A DNA stretch of 64,000 bases, taken from assembly GCF_003574445.1 (NCBI RefSeq), contig NZ_KZ984574.1, positions 1-64,000 on the forward strand. The letters run 5' to 3'. This DNA is from Streptomyces sp. YIM 130001 (GTDB lineage Bacteria > Actinomycetota > Actinomycetes > Streptomycetales > Streptomycetaceae). The notes beneath the pieces are model-generated. The model was not told the DNA's origin. It did no database searches and saw only the letters and a program-made list of their open reading frames with translations. The position numbers and the translations under genes were made by a program. Positions 8,196 through 15,935 of this stretch are shown here, in pieces (position 1 is the first letter of the stretch; every line of letters starts with the position of its first letter).

Positions 8196-10745
8196 TCATG
8201 AGATGACCGGGGCGGGGAGGTGGGGCACGGGAGCAGGGCGGTCCACGGCCTGCAGGGTGAGCACCATGGTGAGGCCGCCGCCGGGGGTGTCCTCGGCGTT
8301 GAGCGTGCCGCCCATGGACTCGACGAAGCCGCGGGCCACCGCGAGACCGAGCCCCACGCCGGCCCCGCGCGGGGCGTCGCCGTAGCGCTGGAAGGGTTCG
8401 AAGATGCGGTCCTTGGCGTCGTCGGGAACGCCGACGCCGCGGTCCACGACGCGGAGTTCCACGCGGTCGCCGAGCGCGCTGGCGGCGACGGTGACGCGGT
8501 GCGCGTCGGGACCGTACTTGACGGCGTTCTCGACGATGTTGGCGACGGCCCGCTCGAGGAGGCCCTTGTCGACGCCGACCATCGGCAGCGTCTCGGGTAT
8601 GTCCAGATCGACGCTGCCGTCGGGGACTCCGCCGAGCGCCATCGGCACCACCTCGTCGAGGTCGATCTCGCGGATCAGCGGGGTGACGGTGCCGGTCTGC
8701 AGGCGGGACATGTCGAGCAGGTTGCCGACCAGGTGGTCGAGCCGGTCGGCGCCGTCCTCGATCCCTTCGAGCAGCTCGGCCCGGTCCTCCTCGGACCAGT
8801 CGACGTCGTCGGAGCGCAGCGAGCTGACCGCCGCCTTGATCGCCGCGAGCGGGGTACGCAGATCGTGGCTGACGGCGGCGAGGAGGGCGGTCCTGATGCG
8901 GTTGCCCTCGGCGAGGGTGCGGGCCTGCTGCGCCTCATCCTGGAGGCGTCTGCGGTCGAGTACGACGGCGGCCTGCGCGGCGAAGGCGGCGAGCACGCGG
9001 CGGTCCTCCGCCGGAAGTACGCGCCCGGACAGGGCCAGGGCCATGTGGTCGCCGACCGGCATGTCGACATCGGCGTCCTCGGGCCGGCTCGGCGAGCCCG
9101 GTCCGACACTGCCCGCGCACGTCCAGGGATCCACGTCGCCGGCCCGCTCCAGCAACGCCACGGACTCCATTCCGAAGGTCTCGCGCACCCGCTCGAGGAG
9201 CGAGTCGAGCGTCATCTCACCGCGCAGCACACTGCCCGCGAGGAACGACAGGATCTCCGACTCGGCACGCAGCCGGGCGGCCTGGTGGGTGCGCCGGGCG
9301 GCCAGGTCGACGACCGAGGCGACGGACAGCGCGACGCCGACGAAGACGACGATCGCGACCATGTTCTTCGGGTCGGAGACCGTCATCCGGTGCGTCGGCG
9401 ACGAGAAGAAGTAGTTGAGGAGCAGCGAGCCGAAGGCGGCCGAGGCGAGCGCGGGCAGCAGCCCGCCGATCAGCGCCGCGGCGACCGTCAACGACAGGAA
9501 CAGCAGCATGTCGTTGGCGAGGCCGAGATCGATGTCGATGTGCAGCAGCAGGAACGCGAGGAGTGCGGGTCCCACGACGCCGACGGCCCAGCCGGCGATG
9601 TTCCTGGACCGCCCGAGCCGCGCGCCCCGGGCGACGGGCAGACCGCGCCCCTTGGCGACTTCCTCGTGCGTGACGATGTGGACGTCGAGGTCGGTCCCCG
9701 AGTCCCGGGCGACGGTGGCGCCGACGCCGGGCCCGAACACGTACTGCCAGGTCTTGCGGCGGCTCGAACCGAGCACGATCTGCGTGGCGTTGACGCCGCG
9801 GGCGAACTCCAGGAGCGATACGGGTATGTCGTCGCCGATGACGTGGTGGAAGGTGCCGCCGAGGTCCTCGACCAGGGTGCGCTGGACGGCGAGTTCCTTG
9901 GGCGAAGCGGCGGTCAGGCCGTCGCTTCGGGCGATGTAGACGGCGAGGATCTCGCTGCCCGAGCCCTTGGCCGCCATCCGCGCGGCCCGGCGGATGAGGG
10001 TGCGTCCCTCGGGGCCGCCGGTGAGGCCGACGACGATGCGTTCGCGGGCCTGCCAGGTGGTGCGGATGTTGTGCTCGCCGCGGTACTGCTGCAGGTACTC
10101 GTCGACGCGGTCGGCCACCCACAGCAGGGCGAGCTCGCGCAGCGCGGTGAGGTTGCCGGGCCTGAAGTAGTTCGACAGGGCTGCGTCGATGCGGTCGGGC
10201 TTGTAGATGTTGCCGTGCGCCATGCGTCGGCGCAGGGCCTGCGGCGCCATGTCGACCAGCTCCAGCTGCTCGGCACGGCGGGCCACCTCGTCGGGGACGG
10301 TCTCGCGCTGCCGTACGCCGGTTATGGACTCGACCACGTCGCCGAGTGATTCGAGGTGCTGGATGTTGACCGTGGTGATGACATCGACGCCGGCCGCGAG
10401 CAGTTCCTCGACGTCCTGCCAGCGCTTGGCGTTGCGGGAGCCGGGGACGTTGGTGTGGGCGAGCTCGTCGACCAGGGCGACGGCCGGGGCCCGTTCCAGT
10501 ACGGCGTCGACGTCCATCTCCGGATACCACGTTCCGCGGTACTCGAGGTCCTTGTGCGCCAGGTGCTCGAGGCCGTGCAGCATCTCCTCGGTGCGTGGCC
10601 GGTCGTGGTGCGCCACGAAGGCGACCACGCAGTCGGTGCCGCGCTCCACCCGCCGGTGCGCCTCGGCGAGCATGGCGTAGGTCTTGCCCACGCCCGGTGC
10701 AGCGCCGAGGTAGATGCGGAGTTTCCCGCGTGTTCCGCGTCCCAT
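8196..10745 (-). CDS. kdpD: KdpD-family sensor histidine kinase
   Basis: Potassium/turgor sensor kinase of 849 aa with the full KdpD plan: N-terminal KdpD domain with Walker A GAAPGVGKT (residues 14-22) and Walker B-like ALVDELAHTN, a universal-stress-like domain (about 230-360), four close membrane helices (about 385-480), a GAF-like region, HisKA with SHDLRTPLAAIK (phospho-His near residue 620) and an HATPase domain (ENAVKYG, GVGLGLAVARG). In Staphylococcus the USP domain binds c-di-AMP; that is known for the family, not shown here. The ATG at 10745 has a GGAAGA 11 bases upstream. The pair is separated from any Kdp ATPase genes in this window. Confidence 0.93.
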   Translation of the reverse strand: MGRGTRGKLRIYLGAAPGVGKTYAMLAEAHRRVERGTDCVVAFVAHHDRPRTEEMLHGLEHLAHKDLEYRGTWYPEMDVDAVLERAPAVALVDELAHTNVPGSRNAKRWQDVEELLAAGVDVITTVNIQHLESLGDVVESITGVRQRETVPDEVARRAEQLELVDMAPQALRRRMAHGNIYKPDRIDAALSNYFRPGNLTALRELALLWVADRVDEYLQQYRGEHNIRTTWQARERIVVGLTGGPEGRTLIRRAARMAAKGSGSEILAVYIARSDGLTAASPKELAVQRTLVEDLGGTFHHVIGDDIPVSLLEFARGVNATQIVLGSSRRKTWQYVFGPGVGATVARDSGTDLDVHIVTHEEVAKGRGLPVARGARLGRSRNIAGWAVGVVGPALLAFLLLHIDIDLGLANDMLLFLSLTVAAALIGGLLPALASAAFGSLLLNYFFSSPTHRMTVSDPKNMVAIVVFVGVALSVASVVDLAARRTHQAARLRAESEILSFLAGSVLRGEMTLDSLLERVRETFGMESVALLERAGDVDPWTCAGSVGPGSPSRPEDADVDMPVGDHMALALSGRVLPAEDRRVLAAFAAQAAVVLDRRRLQDEAQQARTLAEGNRIRTALLAAVSHDLRTPLAAIKAAVSSLRSDDVDWSEEDRAELLEGIEDGADRLDHLVGNLLDMSRLQTGTVTPLIREIDLDEVVPMALGGVPDGSVDLDIPETLPMVGVDKGLLERAVANIVENAVKYGPDAHRVTVAASALGDRVELRVVDRGVGVPDDAKDRIFEPFQRYGDAPRGAGVGLGLAVARGFVESMGGTLNAEDTPGGGLTMVLTLQAVDRPAPVPHLPAPVIS

Positions 10746-10912
10746 GGCCCCATTGTCTTCCGATTGCCGCTGTGCACGCCCCGTGGGCCCCCGTAGACCT
10801 TACGGCCGGAAATACCGGCAAATCGGACCGAGTGGTCGTGAGCGACGTGCTTTGACGGGATTCTGATGCGCGGACGAGTCCGGACGCCGGGACCCGGCAG
10901 GCCCCGCAGCGG

Positions 10913-11659
10913 TCAGCCGTGCTCGACGATCCGCCCGTCGTTCAGCTCCAGGACCCGGTCCGCCAGGTCCAGCATGGCCGCGTCGTGGGTGGCTACCAGC
11001 GCGGTGACGCCCTCGCTGCGCACGACCGCGCGCAGCAGCTCCATCACCGCGTGCCCGGTCTCCGCGTCGAGCTGACCGGTCGGCTCGTCGGCGATGATCA
11101 GGGCGGGCCGGTTGGCGAGGGCGCGCGCGATGGCGACGCGCTGCTGCTGACCGCCGGAGAGTTCGCCCGGGCGCTGACGGGCGTGGTCGGCGAGACCGAC
11201 CAGACCGAGCAGCAGCTCGACGCGCTCGTCACGCGCGCGTGGGTCCTCCTTGCGCAGCCGCATCGGTACGCCCACGTTCTCCGCGGCGGACAGGATCGGG
11301 ATCAGGCCGAACGACTGGAAGATGAAGCCGATCCGCTCGCGGCGCAGTTCCAGCAGGCCCTTCTCGCCGAGCGTGCCGAGGTCGAGGCCGTCGACCGTGA
11401 CACTGCCGCCGTCCGCGGCGTCGAGCCCGCCGACCAGGTTCAGGAGCGTCGTCTTTCCGGATCCGGAGCGGCCCTTGAGGGCGACCAGCTCCCCGCGCGG
11501 CACGGTGAACGTCACACCGCGCAGCGCATGCACGGCGGCCGCTCCGACGCCGTACGTCCGGCTCAGGTCCTCGACGCGGACCATCGGTTCCCCGCCGCCG
11601 TCCCCCTCGGCCGCACCGGCCACGGCCGTCCCACCGGTCCTGTCGGTCCTGTCGGTCAT
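10913..11659 (-). CDS. ABC transporter ATPase, MacB/LolD type, without a permease
   Basis: ABC ATPase of 248 aa with Walker A GRSGSGKTT, Q-loop (FIFQSFGLIP), signature LSGGQQQRVAIARALA, Walker B LIIADEPT and H-loop VATHD. The signature and the short single domain fit the MacB/LolD/FtsE group, which works with FtsX-like permeases in envelope processes. No permease gene is adjacent: kdpD follows downstream and DUF3710 lies upstream. The ATG at 11659 has GGGGGAG six bases before it. The N-terminus has a small repeat (TDRTDRTG). Its membrane partner must be encoded elsewhere or be missing. Confidence 0.88.
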   Translation of the reverse strand: MTDRTDRTGGTAVAGAAEGDGGGEPMVRVEDLSRTYGVGAAAVHALRGVTFTVPRGELVALKGRSGSGKTTLLNLVGGLDAADGGSVTVDGLDLGTLGEKGLLELRRERIGFIFQSFGLIPILSAAENVGVPMRLRKEDPRARDERVELLLGLVGLADHARQRPGELSGGQQQRVAIARALANRPALIIADEPTGQLDAETGHAVMELLRAVVRSEGVTALVATHDAAMLDLADRVLELNDGRIVEHG

Positions 11660-11765
11660 GTGCCACTCCCCCGTACGCCCCTGAAACGCCGGGCGCCAGT
11701 ATGGCCGGGGGCCGTTGCGGCGGGCAATGGCCGGAGCCCGCCCTCGCAGCGCGCCCGGACAGGCC

Positions 11766-11796
11766 GAGGGCCGCACCCCGTCGGGGTACGGCCCTC
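11766..11796. terminator. terminator of the thioesterase-dut-DUF3710 unit
   Basis: Arms 11766-11779 and 11783-11796 pair with one mismatch around a 3-base loop, about 40 bases after the DUF3710 stop on the minus strand. Confidence 0.7.
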
Positions 11797-11836
11797 TCCG
11801 TCTCGCCAGGCTTGGCCGGCCGCCGGAATCGGCTGC

Positions 11837-12613
11837 TCAGCGCACCTCGGTGATCTCGGGCCCGCGCGCCAGCTGACCCATGCCGCCGGCGAACCGGGAC
11901 TCCTCCTGGGTCTCCTGCTGCACGCCCTCGGGGACCATCTGCGCGTCGTTCGGCAGCTTGAGGACGATCGGGTCGCGCGGGGCCATCGGGCCCTCGCCAC
12001 GCACCACGACCGCGTCGCGGAAGACCTGCTCGAGCAGCCCCGCGGCCTCGGGCTGTACCGCGCCCTGACCGGAGATCACTCCGCGCAGGAACCAGCGCGG
12101 GCCGTCCACGCCGACGAACCGGACCACCTGGAAACCGCCGGTCCCGTCCGGCAGTTGCACCGGAACCTGGGCCCGCAGCTCCCAGCCGAGCGCGCCTTCG
12201 ATCTCGTCGACGACCCCGCCCTGCTGGGTGATACCGGACGCGATCTCCGCCCGGACCTCGCCCCACAGGCCTTCCTTCTTGGGAGCGGCGAACGCCTGCA
12301 GCTGCAGAGCGCTGTCGCTCAGCACCACCGTCGCGGCGACGATGGCGTCACCGGCGACCTCCACGCGCAGCTCCATGCCCTCGACTCCGGGCACGAAGAC
12401 GCCGCCCAGGTCGACGCGGCCTTCGCCGGGCTCGTGAACCTCTGTGATGTCCCAGGGGCCGTCTGGACGGGGCGCCGGCGGGAGGCTCGCCCGCTGGGGC
12501 TTGCCCTCGTCGTCCGCCGGGTCCTGTGCGGACTCGGTGTCCACGTCATCGACGACCTGCTCGGCCTCGCCGGCCGCGTCGTCGGCGGCACCCTTCTTAC
12601 GACGTCCGAACAC
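11837..12613 (-). CDS. DUF3710 protein
   Basis: Soluble protein of 258 aa belonging to DUF3710, an actinobacterial family of unknown function found next to dut. It has a basic start (FGRRKKG), an acidic disordered stretch to about residue 60, and a conserved globular part (DLGGVFVPGVEGMELRVEV; WFLRGVISGQ). The GTG at 12613 has GGAAGGA with ideal seven-base spacing. One base separates it from the dut stop, so it is co-transcribed and probably coupled with dut and the thioesterase. No catalytic motif is visible. Confidence 0.85.
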   Translation of the reverse strand: MFGRRKKGAADDAAGEAEQVVDDVDTESAQDPADDEGKPQRASLPPAPRPDGPWDITEVHEPGEGRVDLGGVFVPGVEGMELRVEVAGDAIVAATVVLSDSALQLQAFAAPKKEGLWGEVRAEIASGITQQGGVVDEIEGALGWELRAQVPVQLPDGTGGFQVVRFVGVDGPRWFLRGVISGQGAVQPEAAGLLEQVFRDAVVVRGEGPMAPRDPIVLKLPNDAQMVPEGVQQETQEESRFAGGMGQLARGPEITEVR

Positions 12614-12614
12614 G

Positions 12615-13130
12615 TCACTGTCCTTCCCGGTCGGATACGACCGAAGCGTATCGATTCCCACCCTCGCGGCCGCTCACGGCGGAATGCCCGCCGGTGGACC
12701 CGAAGCCCCCCTCGGCCCGCACGGATCCGGGGAGTTCCGCCACCTCTCGGAAGCGGACCTTCTCGACCTGCTGAACGACCAGTTGGGCGATCCGGTCGAA
12801 GCGCTCGAACCGTACGGAGTCGCGCGGATCGAGATTCACCACGATCACCTTGATCTCCCCACGGTACCCGGCATCAACCGTCCCTGGGGCATTCACGAGG
12901 GCCACACCGCAGCGAGCGGCAAGACCCGAACGAGGGTGCACGAAGGCCGCGTACCCCTCGGGCAGGGCGATCGACACCCCGGTGGGCAGCACGACTCGCT
13001 CGCCGGGGGCGAGTTCGGCGGCTTCGGTCGTCCGCAGATCGGCGCCCGCGTCACCGGGCTGCGCGTACTCGGGCAGCGGCACCTCCGGGTCGAGGCGGCG
13101 GATCTGTACGTCGAGGGGCAGGCGGCTCAC
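12615..13130 (-). CDS. dut: dUTP diphosphatase (dUTPase)
   Basis: Trimeric dUTPase of 171 aa that hydrolyses dUTP to dUMP and pyrophosphate, keeping uracil out of DNA and feeding dTMP synthesis. All five motifs are visible: PGDAGADLR (1), PRSGLAARCG (2), GTVDAGYRGEI (3), RIAQLVV (4) and RAEGGFGSTGGHS (5). Motif 5 has Ala where RGEGGFGS is common. The GTG start overlaps the thioesterase stop (GTGA), with GAAGGTG upstream. It is the middle gene of a three-gene unit. Confidence 0.95.
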   Translation of the reverse strand: MSRLPLDVQIRRLDPEVPLPEYAQPGDAGADLRTTEAAELAPGERVVLPTGVSIALPEGYAAFVHPRSGLAARCGVALVNAPGTVDAGYRGEIKVIVVNLDPRDSVRFERFDRIAQLVVQQVEKVRFREVAELPGSVRAEGGFGSTGGHSAVSGREGGNRYASVVSDREGQ

Positions 13131-13714
13131 GGGTTCACCTCGAAGGCACGGGCGCGCTTGACCTGGTCGGGGTCCTCCATCGCGGCCTGGATCTCGTCGC
13201 TGCGGCCGTTGTCGATGAAGTGGTCGACCTTGACCTCGATGAACAGCGCGTCGGCGCGGACCGCGACGGGCCCCTCGGGGCCGCCGATCCGGCCGGTCGC
13301 CTTCGAGTAGATCTTCCGCCCGGCGACCGCGGTGACCTCGGCCTCCAGATGCAGGACGGTGCCCACCGGGACGGGCCGTACGAAGTCGGTCTCGAGCCGG
13401 CCGGTGACCGCGATGACCCGCAGCAGCCAGTTCAGCGAGCCGAGCGTCTCGTCGAGCGCGGTGGCAAGGACGCCACCGTGGGCGAGGCCCGGCGCTCCCT
13501 GGTGCTCGGGCAGCACGGTGAACTCGGCGGTCAGCGCGACACCTTCGTCGGCAGTCCTGGCCTGCAGGTGCAGCCCGTGCGGCTGGCCGTCGCCACAGCC
13601 GAAGCAGTACTCGTAGTGCGCGCCCAGCAGCTCGCCCGGAGCTGGGGCGTCCGCGTGGCGCACCGGCGCCACGGCGTCTTCCGGTGGCGTCAGGGAAGGT
13701 GTTCGTCCAGTCAC
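13127..13714 (-). CDS. PaaI-like hotdog-fold thioesterase
   Basis: Protein of 195 aa of the 4HBT/PaaI hotdog superfamily, likely an acyl-CoA thioesterase. The core shows HGGVLATALDETLGSLNWL, in which the HGG and the acidic residue of DE sit where the family's substrate and water-activating residues lie, then TDFVRPVPVGTVLHLEAEV. The N-terminus carries a Cys-rich start, YCFGCGDGQPHGLHL, common in this subgroup. The GTG at 13714 has an AAGG nine bases upstream; the codon at 13762 is less likely. It is first in the unit with dut and DUF3710 and diverges from the DUF3093 gene. The substrate is unknown. Confidence 0.8.
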   Translation of the reverse strand: MTGRTPSLTPPEDAVAPVRHADAPAPGELLGAHYEYCFGCGDGQPHGLHLQARTADEGVALTAEFTVLPEHQGAPGLAHGGVLATALDETLGSLNWLLRVIAVTGRLETDFVRPVPVGTVLHLEAEVTAVAGRKIYSKATGRIGGPEGPVAVRADALFIEVKVDHFIDNGRSDEIQAAMEDPDQVKRARAFEVNP

Positions 13715-13771
13715 AGGCGCAGACCTTACCCGCGCTCCGTCGACGGCCACGCACCGTGCCAAGCTTGATTC

Positions 13772-14254
13772 ATGCAGCCTTCCGCCCAGAACTACGACGA
13801 ACGCCTCACCGCGCCCCGCTCATGGTGGGCGATCGCGGTCCTGATCGCGATCGGTTGCGGCGTGATGCTGCTGCCCCTCGGCGCGCTGCCGCTGCTCGGC
13901 GGACTGATCGGCGGCGGGGCCCTCGCCGCGGTCGCCGTCAGCGCGTACGGCTCGGCCCGGGTCCGGGTGGTGGCGGGCCTGCTCGTCGCCGGTGACGCGA
14001 AGATTCCGGTGGCTGCGCTCGGTGAACCCGAGGCACTCGACGAGGCCGCCGCCCTCGAGTGGCGGATGCACCGGGCCGACCCTCGCGCCTTCATGGTGCT
14101 GCGCAGCTACGTGCGTACGGCCGTCCGGATCCCGGTGGAGGACCCCGAGGACCCGACGCCGTACGTGTACCTGTCGACGCGTGAGCCGGAGCGCCTGGTG
14201 ACGGCGGTGAACGAGGCCCGCGCCGCGCACAGCGGCTCGGAGAGCAGCCGCTAG
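13772..14254 (+). CDS. DUF3093 membrane protein
   Basis: Protein of 160 aa in the actinobacterial DUF3093 family. It begins with the conserved YDERLTAPRSWW, has two adjacent membrane helices (about residues 20-60), and ends in a cytoplasmic domain with the family pattern YVRTAVRIPVEDPEDPTPYVYLSTREPERL. Function is unknown. No clear Shine-Dalgarno precedes the ATG at 13772. It diverges from the thioesterase-dut unit, an arrangement common in Streptomyces. Confidence 0.88.
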   Translation: MQPSAQNYDERLTAPRSWWAIAVLIAIGCGVMLLPLGALPLLGGLIGGGALAAVAVSAYGSARVRVVAGLLVAGDAKIPVAALGEPEALDEAAALEWRMHRADPRAFMVLRSYVRTAVRIPVEDPEDPTPYVYLSTREPERLVTAVNEARAAHSGSESSR

Positions 14255-14323
14255 GCAGAACTTCGGGCGGGCGTGCGGGCTTCCCGTGGCCGCGATCGCG
14301 TCGCAGGTTCCAGGGTGGGGGCG

Positions 14324-15223
14324 CTAGGGCTGTCGCGGTCCCTCGATGGCCCGGAGGGTGTCCGGGTGCAGAGGGCTCTGCGGGGGCCCGAGGGGCGGCA
14401 GCTCGCCGAGGTCGTCCCATGACACCTGGTGGGCGCGCAGGTCCTTGCGGACGCGCTCGGCCAGCTTCTTGGTGTCGCGGCGGTTCATCAGGGCGCCGAC
14501 GGCGGCGCCGACCATGAAGGGCAGCAGGTTCGGCATGTTCCGCACCATGCGCTTCATGATCTGCTGGCGCAGTTCGCGCTTCATCGGGCCGCCGAGTGCC
14601 GCGTTCAGCGTCGCGGGCTTGGCCACCTCGATGCCTCGCTCCTGTGTCCAGGAGGTCAGGTAGGCGGTGGAGCGCTGGGTCAGAGGGCCCGGCGGGCGCA
14701 GTCCGTAGAGCTCGTGCAGCTCGGCGATCAGCTTCAGCTCGATCGCGGCGACACCGGTGATCTCGGCGGCCAGTTCGGCCGGCATCGCGGGTGGCACCGG
14801 GAGCATGGCGGCCGCGCCGACACCTGCGCCGACGGTCGAGGACGCACGGCAGGCGCCGGAGACGAGTTTGTCGGCGATCTGCTCGGGGCCGAGGCCCGGA
14901 AAGTGGCGTTGGAGTGTGGCGAGGTCACGCACCGGGACCCGAGGGGCGGTGTCGATGATCCGGTCGGCGATGTAGCCGATCCCTGCCTTGGCCCCGCGGC
15001 CGCCCTTGCGGACGCCGTCACGGACGGCGGCCAAACGCCCGGTGGGCGCCGGAGCCGCGGGTACGTCCCCCTCGTCAGCGGGGCGGGCCGCGGTCTCCTG
15101 GCCCTCCGCAGCAACGAGCGAGGCCGATCGGCCTCGCTCGACGTCACGTGCTTCTTCAATCGGGGCACCGTCAGCTGCAGCCTTGCGGAAGCGGCGCTTC
15201 CGCGGCGGGGTGGAGCCTTTCAC
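14324..15223 (-). CDS. conserved hypothetical protein with hydrophobic core
   Basis: Protein of 299 aa. The N-terminal 70 residues are basic and disordered (KGSTPPRKRRFRKA). The middle has a glycine/alanine-rich hydrophobic stretch (GAGVGAAAMLPVPPAMPAEL, near residues 135-155) followed by AAIELKLIAELHELYGLRPPG, and a second one near residue 240 (NLLPFMVGAAVGALMN). The pattern recalls EcsC-like proteins, but I cannot assign it firmly. It lies just downstream of DUF4193 on the same strand and may be its operon partner. A 26-bp perfect palindrome lies inside its N-terminal coding part. Confidence 0.75.
   Translation of the reverse strand: MKGSTPPRKRRFRKAAADGAPIEEARDVERGRSASLVAAEGQETAARPADEGDVPAAPAPTGRLAAVRDGVRKGGRGAKAGIGYIADRIIDTAPRVPVRDLATLQRHFPGLGPEQIADKLVSGACRASSTVGAGVGAAAMLPVPPAMPAELAAEITGVAAIELKLIAELHELYGLRPPGPLTQRSTAYLTSWTQERGIEVAKPATLNAALGGPMKRELRQQIMKRMVRNMPNLLPFMVGAAVGALMNRRDTKKLAERVRKDLRAHQVSWDDLGELPPLGPPQSPLHPDTLRAIEGPRQP
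15115..15140. repeat. 26-bp perfect palindrome inside a coding region
   Basis: The bases 15115-15140 equal their own reverse complement (half-site CGAGCGAGGCCGA). They lie in the disordered N-terminal part of the 14324-15223 gene, about 100 bases after its start. Confidence 0.8.
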
Positions 15224-15236
15224 GGCGGCCCCTTTC

Positions 15237-15533
15237 TCAGTCGCAGTCGCGGCAGATCGGCTGGCCGTTCTTCTCGCGGGCCAGCTGACTGCGGTGGTGC
15301 ACCAGGAAGCAGCTCATGCAAGTGAACTCGTCCTGCTGCTTGGGCAGTACCCGTACGGCCAGCTCCTCGTTCGAGAGGTCCGCTCCGGGCAGTTCCAGGC
15401 CTTCGGCGGCCTCGAACTCGTCCACGTCCACATTGGACGTCGACTTGTCGTTCCTCCGCGCCTTCAGTTCTTCGATGCTGTCCTCGTTGAGATCATCATC
15501 GGTCTTACGTGGGGTGTCGTAATCCGTTGCCAT
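15237..15533 (-). CDS. DUF4193 zinc-ribbon-like small protein
   Basis: Acidic protein of 98 aa in the DUF4193 family, conserved across actinobacteria. It starts MATDYDTPRKTDDDLNEDS and ends in a presumed zinc site made of CMSC and CRDC. Function is unknown; the size and zinc ribbon recall RNA-polymerase-binding proteins, but that is only an analogy. The ATG at 15533 has a very strong GGAGGGGGAG six bases upstream, predicting high expression. The long upstream gap gives it its own promoter. Confidence 0.88.
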   Translation of the reverse strand: MATDYDTPRKTDDDLNEDSIEELKARRNDKSTSNVDVDEFEAAEGLELPGADLSNEELAVRVLPKQQDEFTCMSCFLVHHRSQLAREKNGQPICRDCD

Positions 15534-15773
15534 GTCGCTCTCCCCCTCCGGGTGTCTGCGGTGTCTCAGCGCACGTAACGCGTGAGAGGCCGGACTTGTG
15601 CCCGACCTGAGGCGGAGATTTTGCCTCACATCAAGGTCTGTTACTCAATCGACACCCAACCGCACCCCTTAAGAGGTGATCGTCTTGGATGGCGATCGGG
15701 ACCGTACACGGTCCGAATGTCGCACTACACGGGCGTCACCCCGTGTACTTCCCGTCATCCGGACCCCCGAAAA

Positions 15774-15788
15774 CCCGGATGTTCCGGG
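15774..15788 (-). terminator. terminator after cutS
   Basis: On the minus strand a CCCGGA-ACA-TCCGGG hairpin is followed by TTTTC, about 150 bases past the cutS stop. A second small dyad (TTTCGGG-T-CCCGAAA, 15867-15881) lies nearer. The remainder of the 400-base gap 15534-15935 holds the DUF4193 promoter region and no gene I can see. Confidence 0.6.
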
Positions 15789-15935
15789 CTTTATTCCGTC
15801 TCGGCGACCACGGAGTGTAGACGGTGGGAATTCCCGGCTGTGATCGATTCCACAAGGAATCCCCAGTTTCGGGTCCCGAAAATTCCGCTAAAAGCGAACA
15901 CGAGGCCGGATCGCTGCCCTGCCCTGCGACGCCTT

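Noticed and set aside
7481..10745. A complete kdp operon
   Set aside because: No kdpF, kdpA, kdpB or kdpC sequence lies anywhere in the window; only the two regulatory genes are present.
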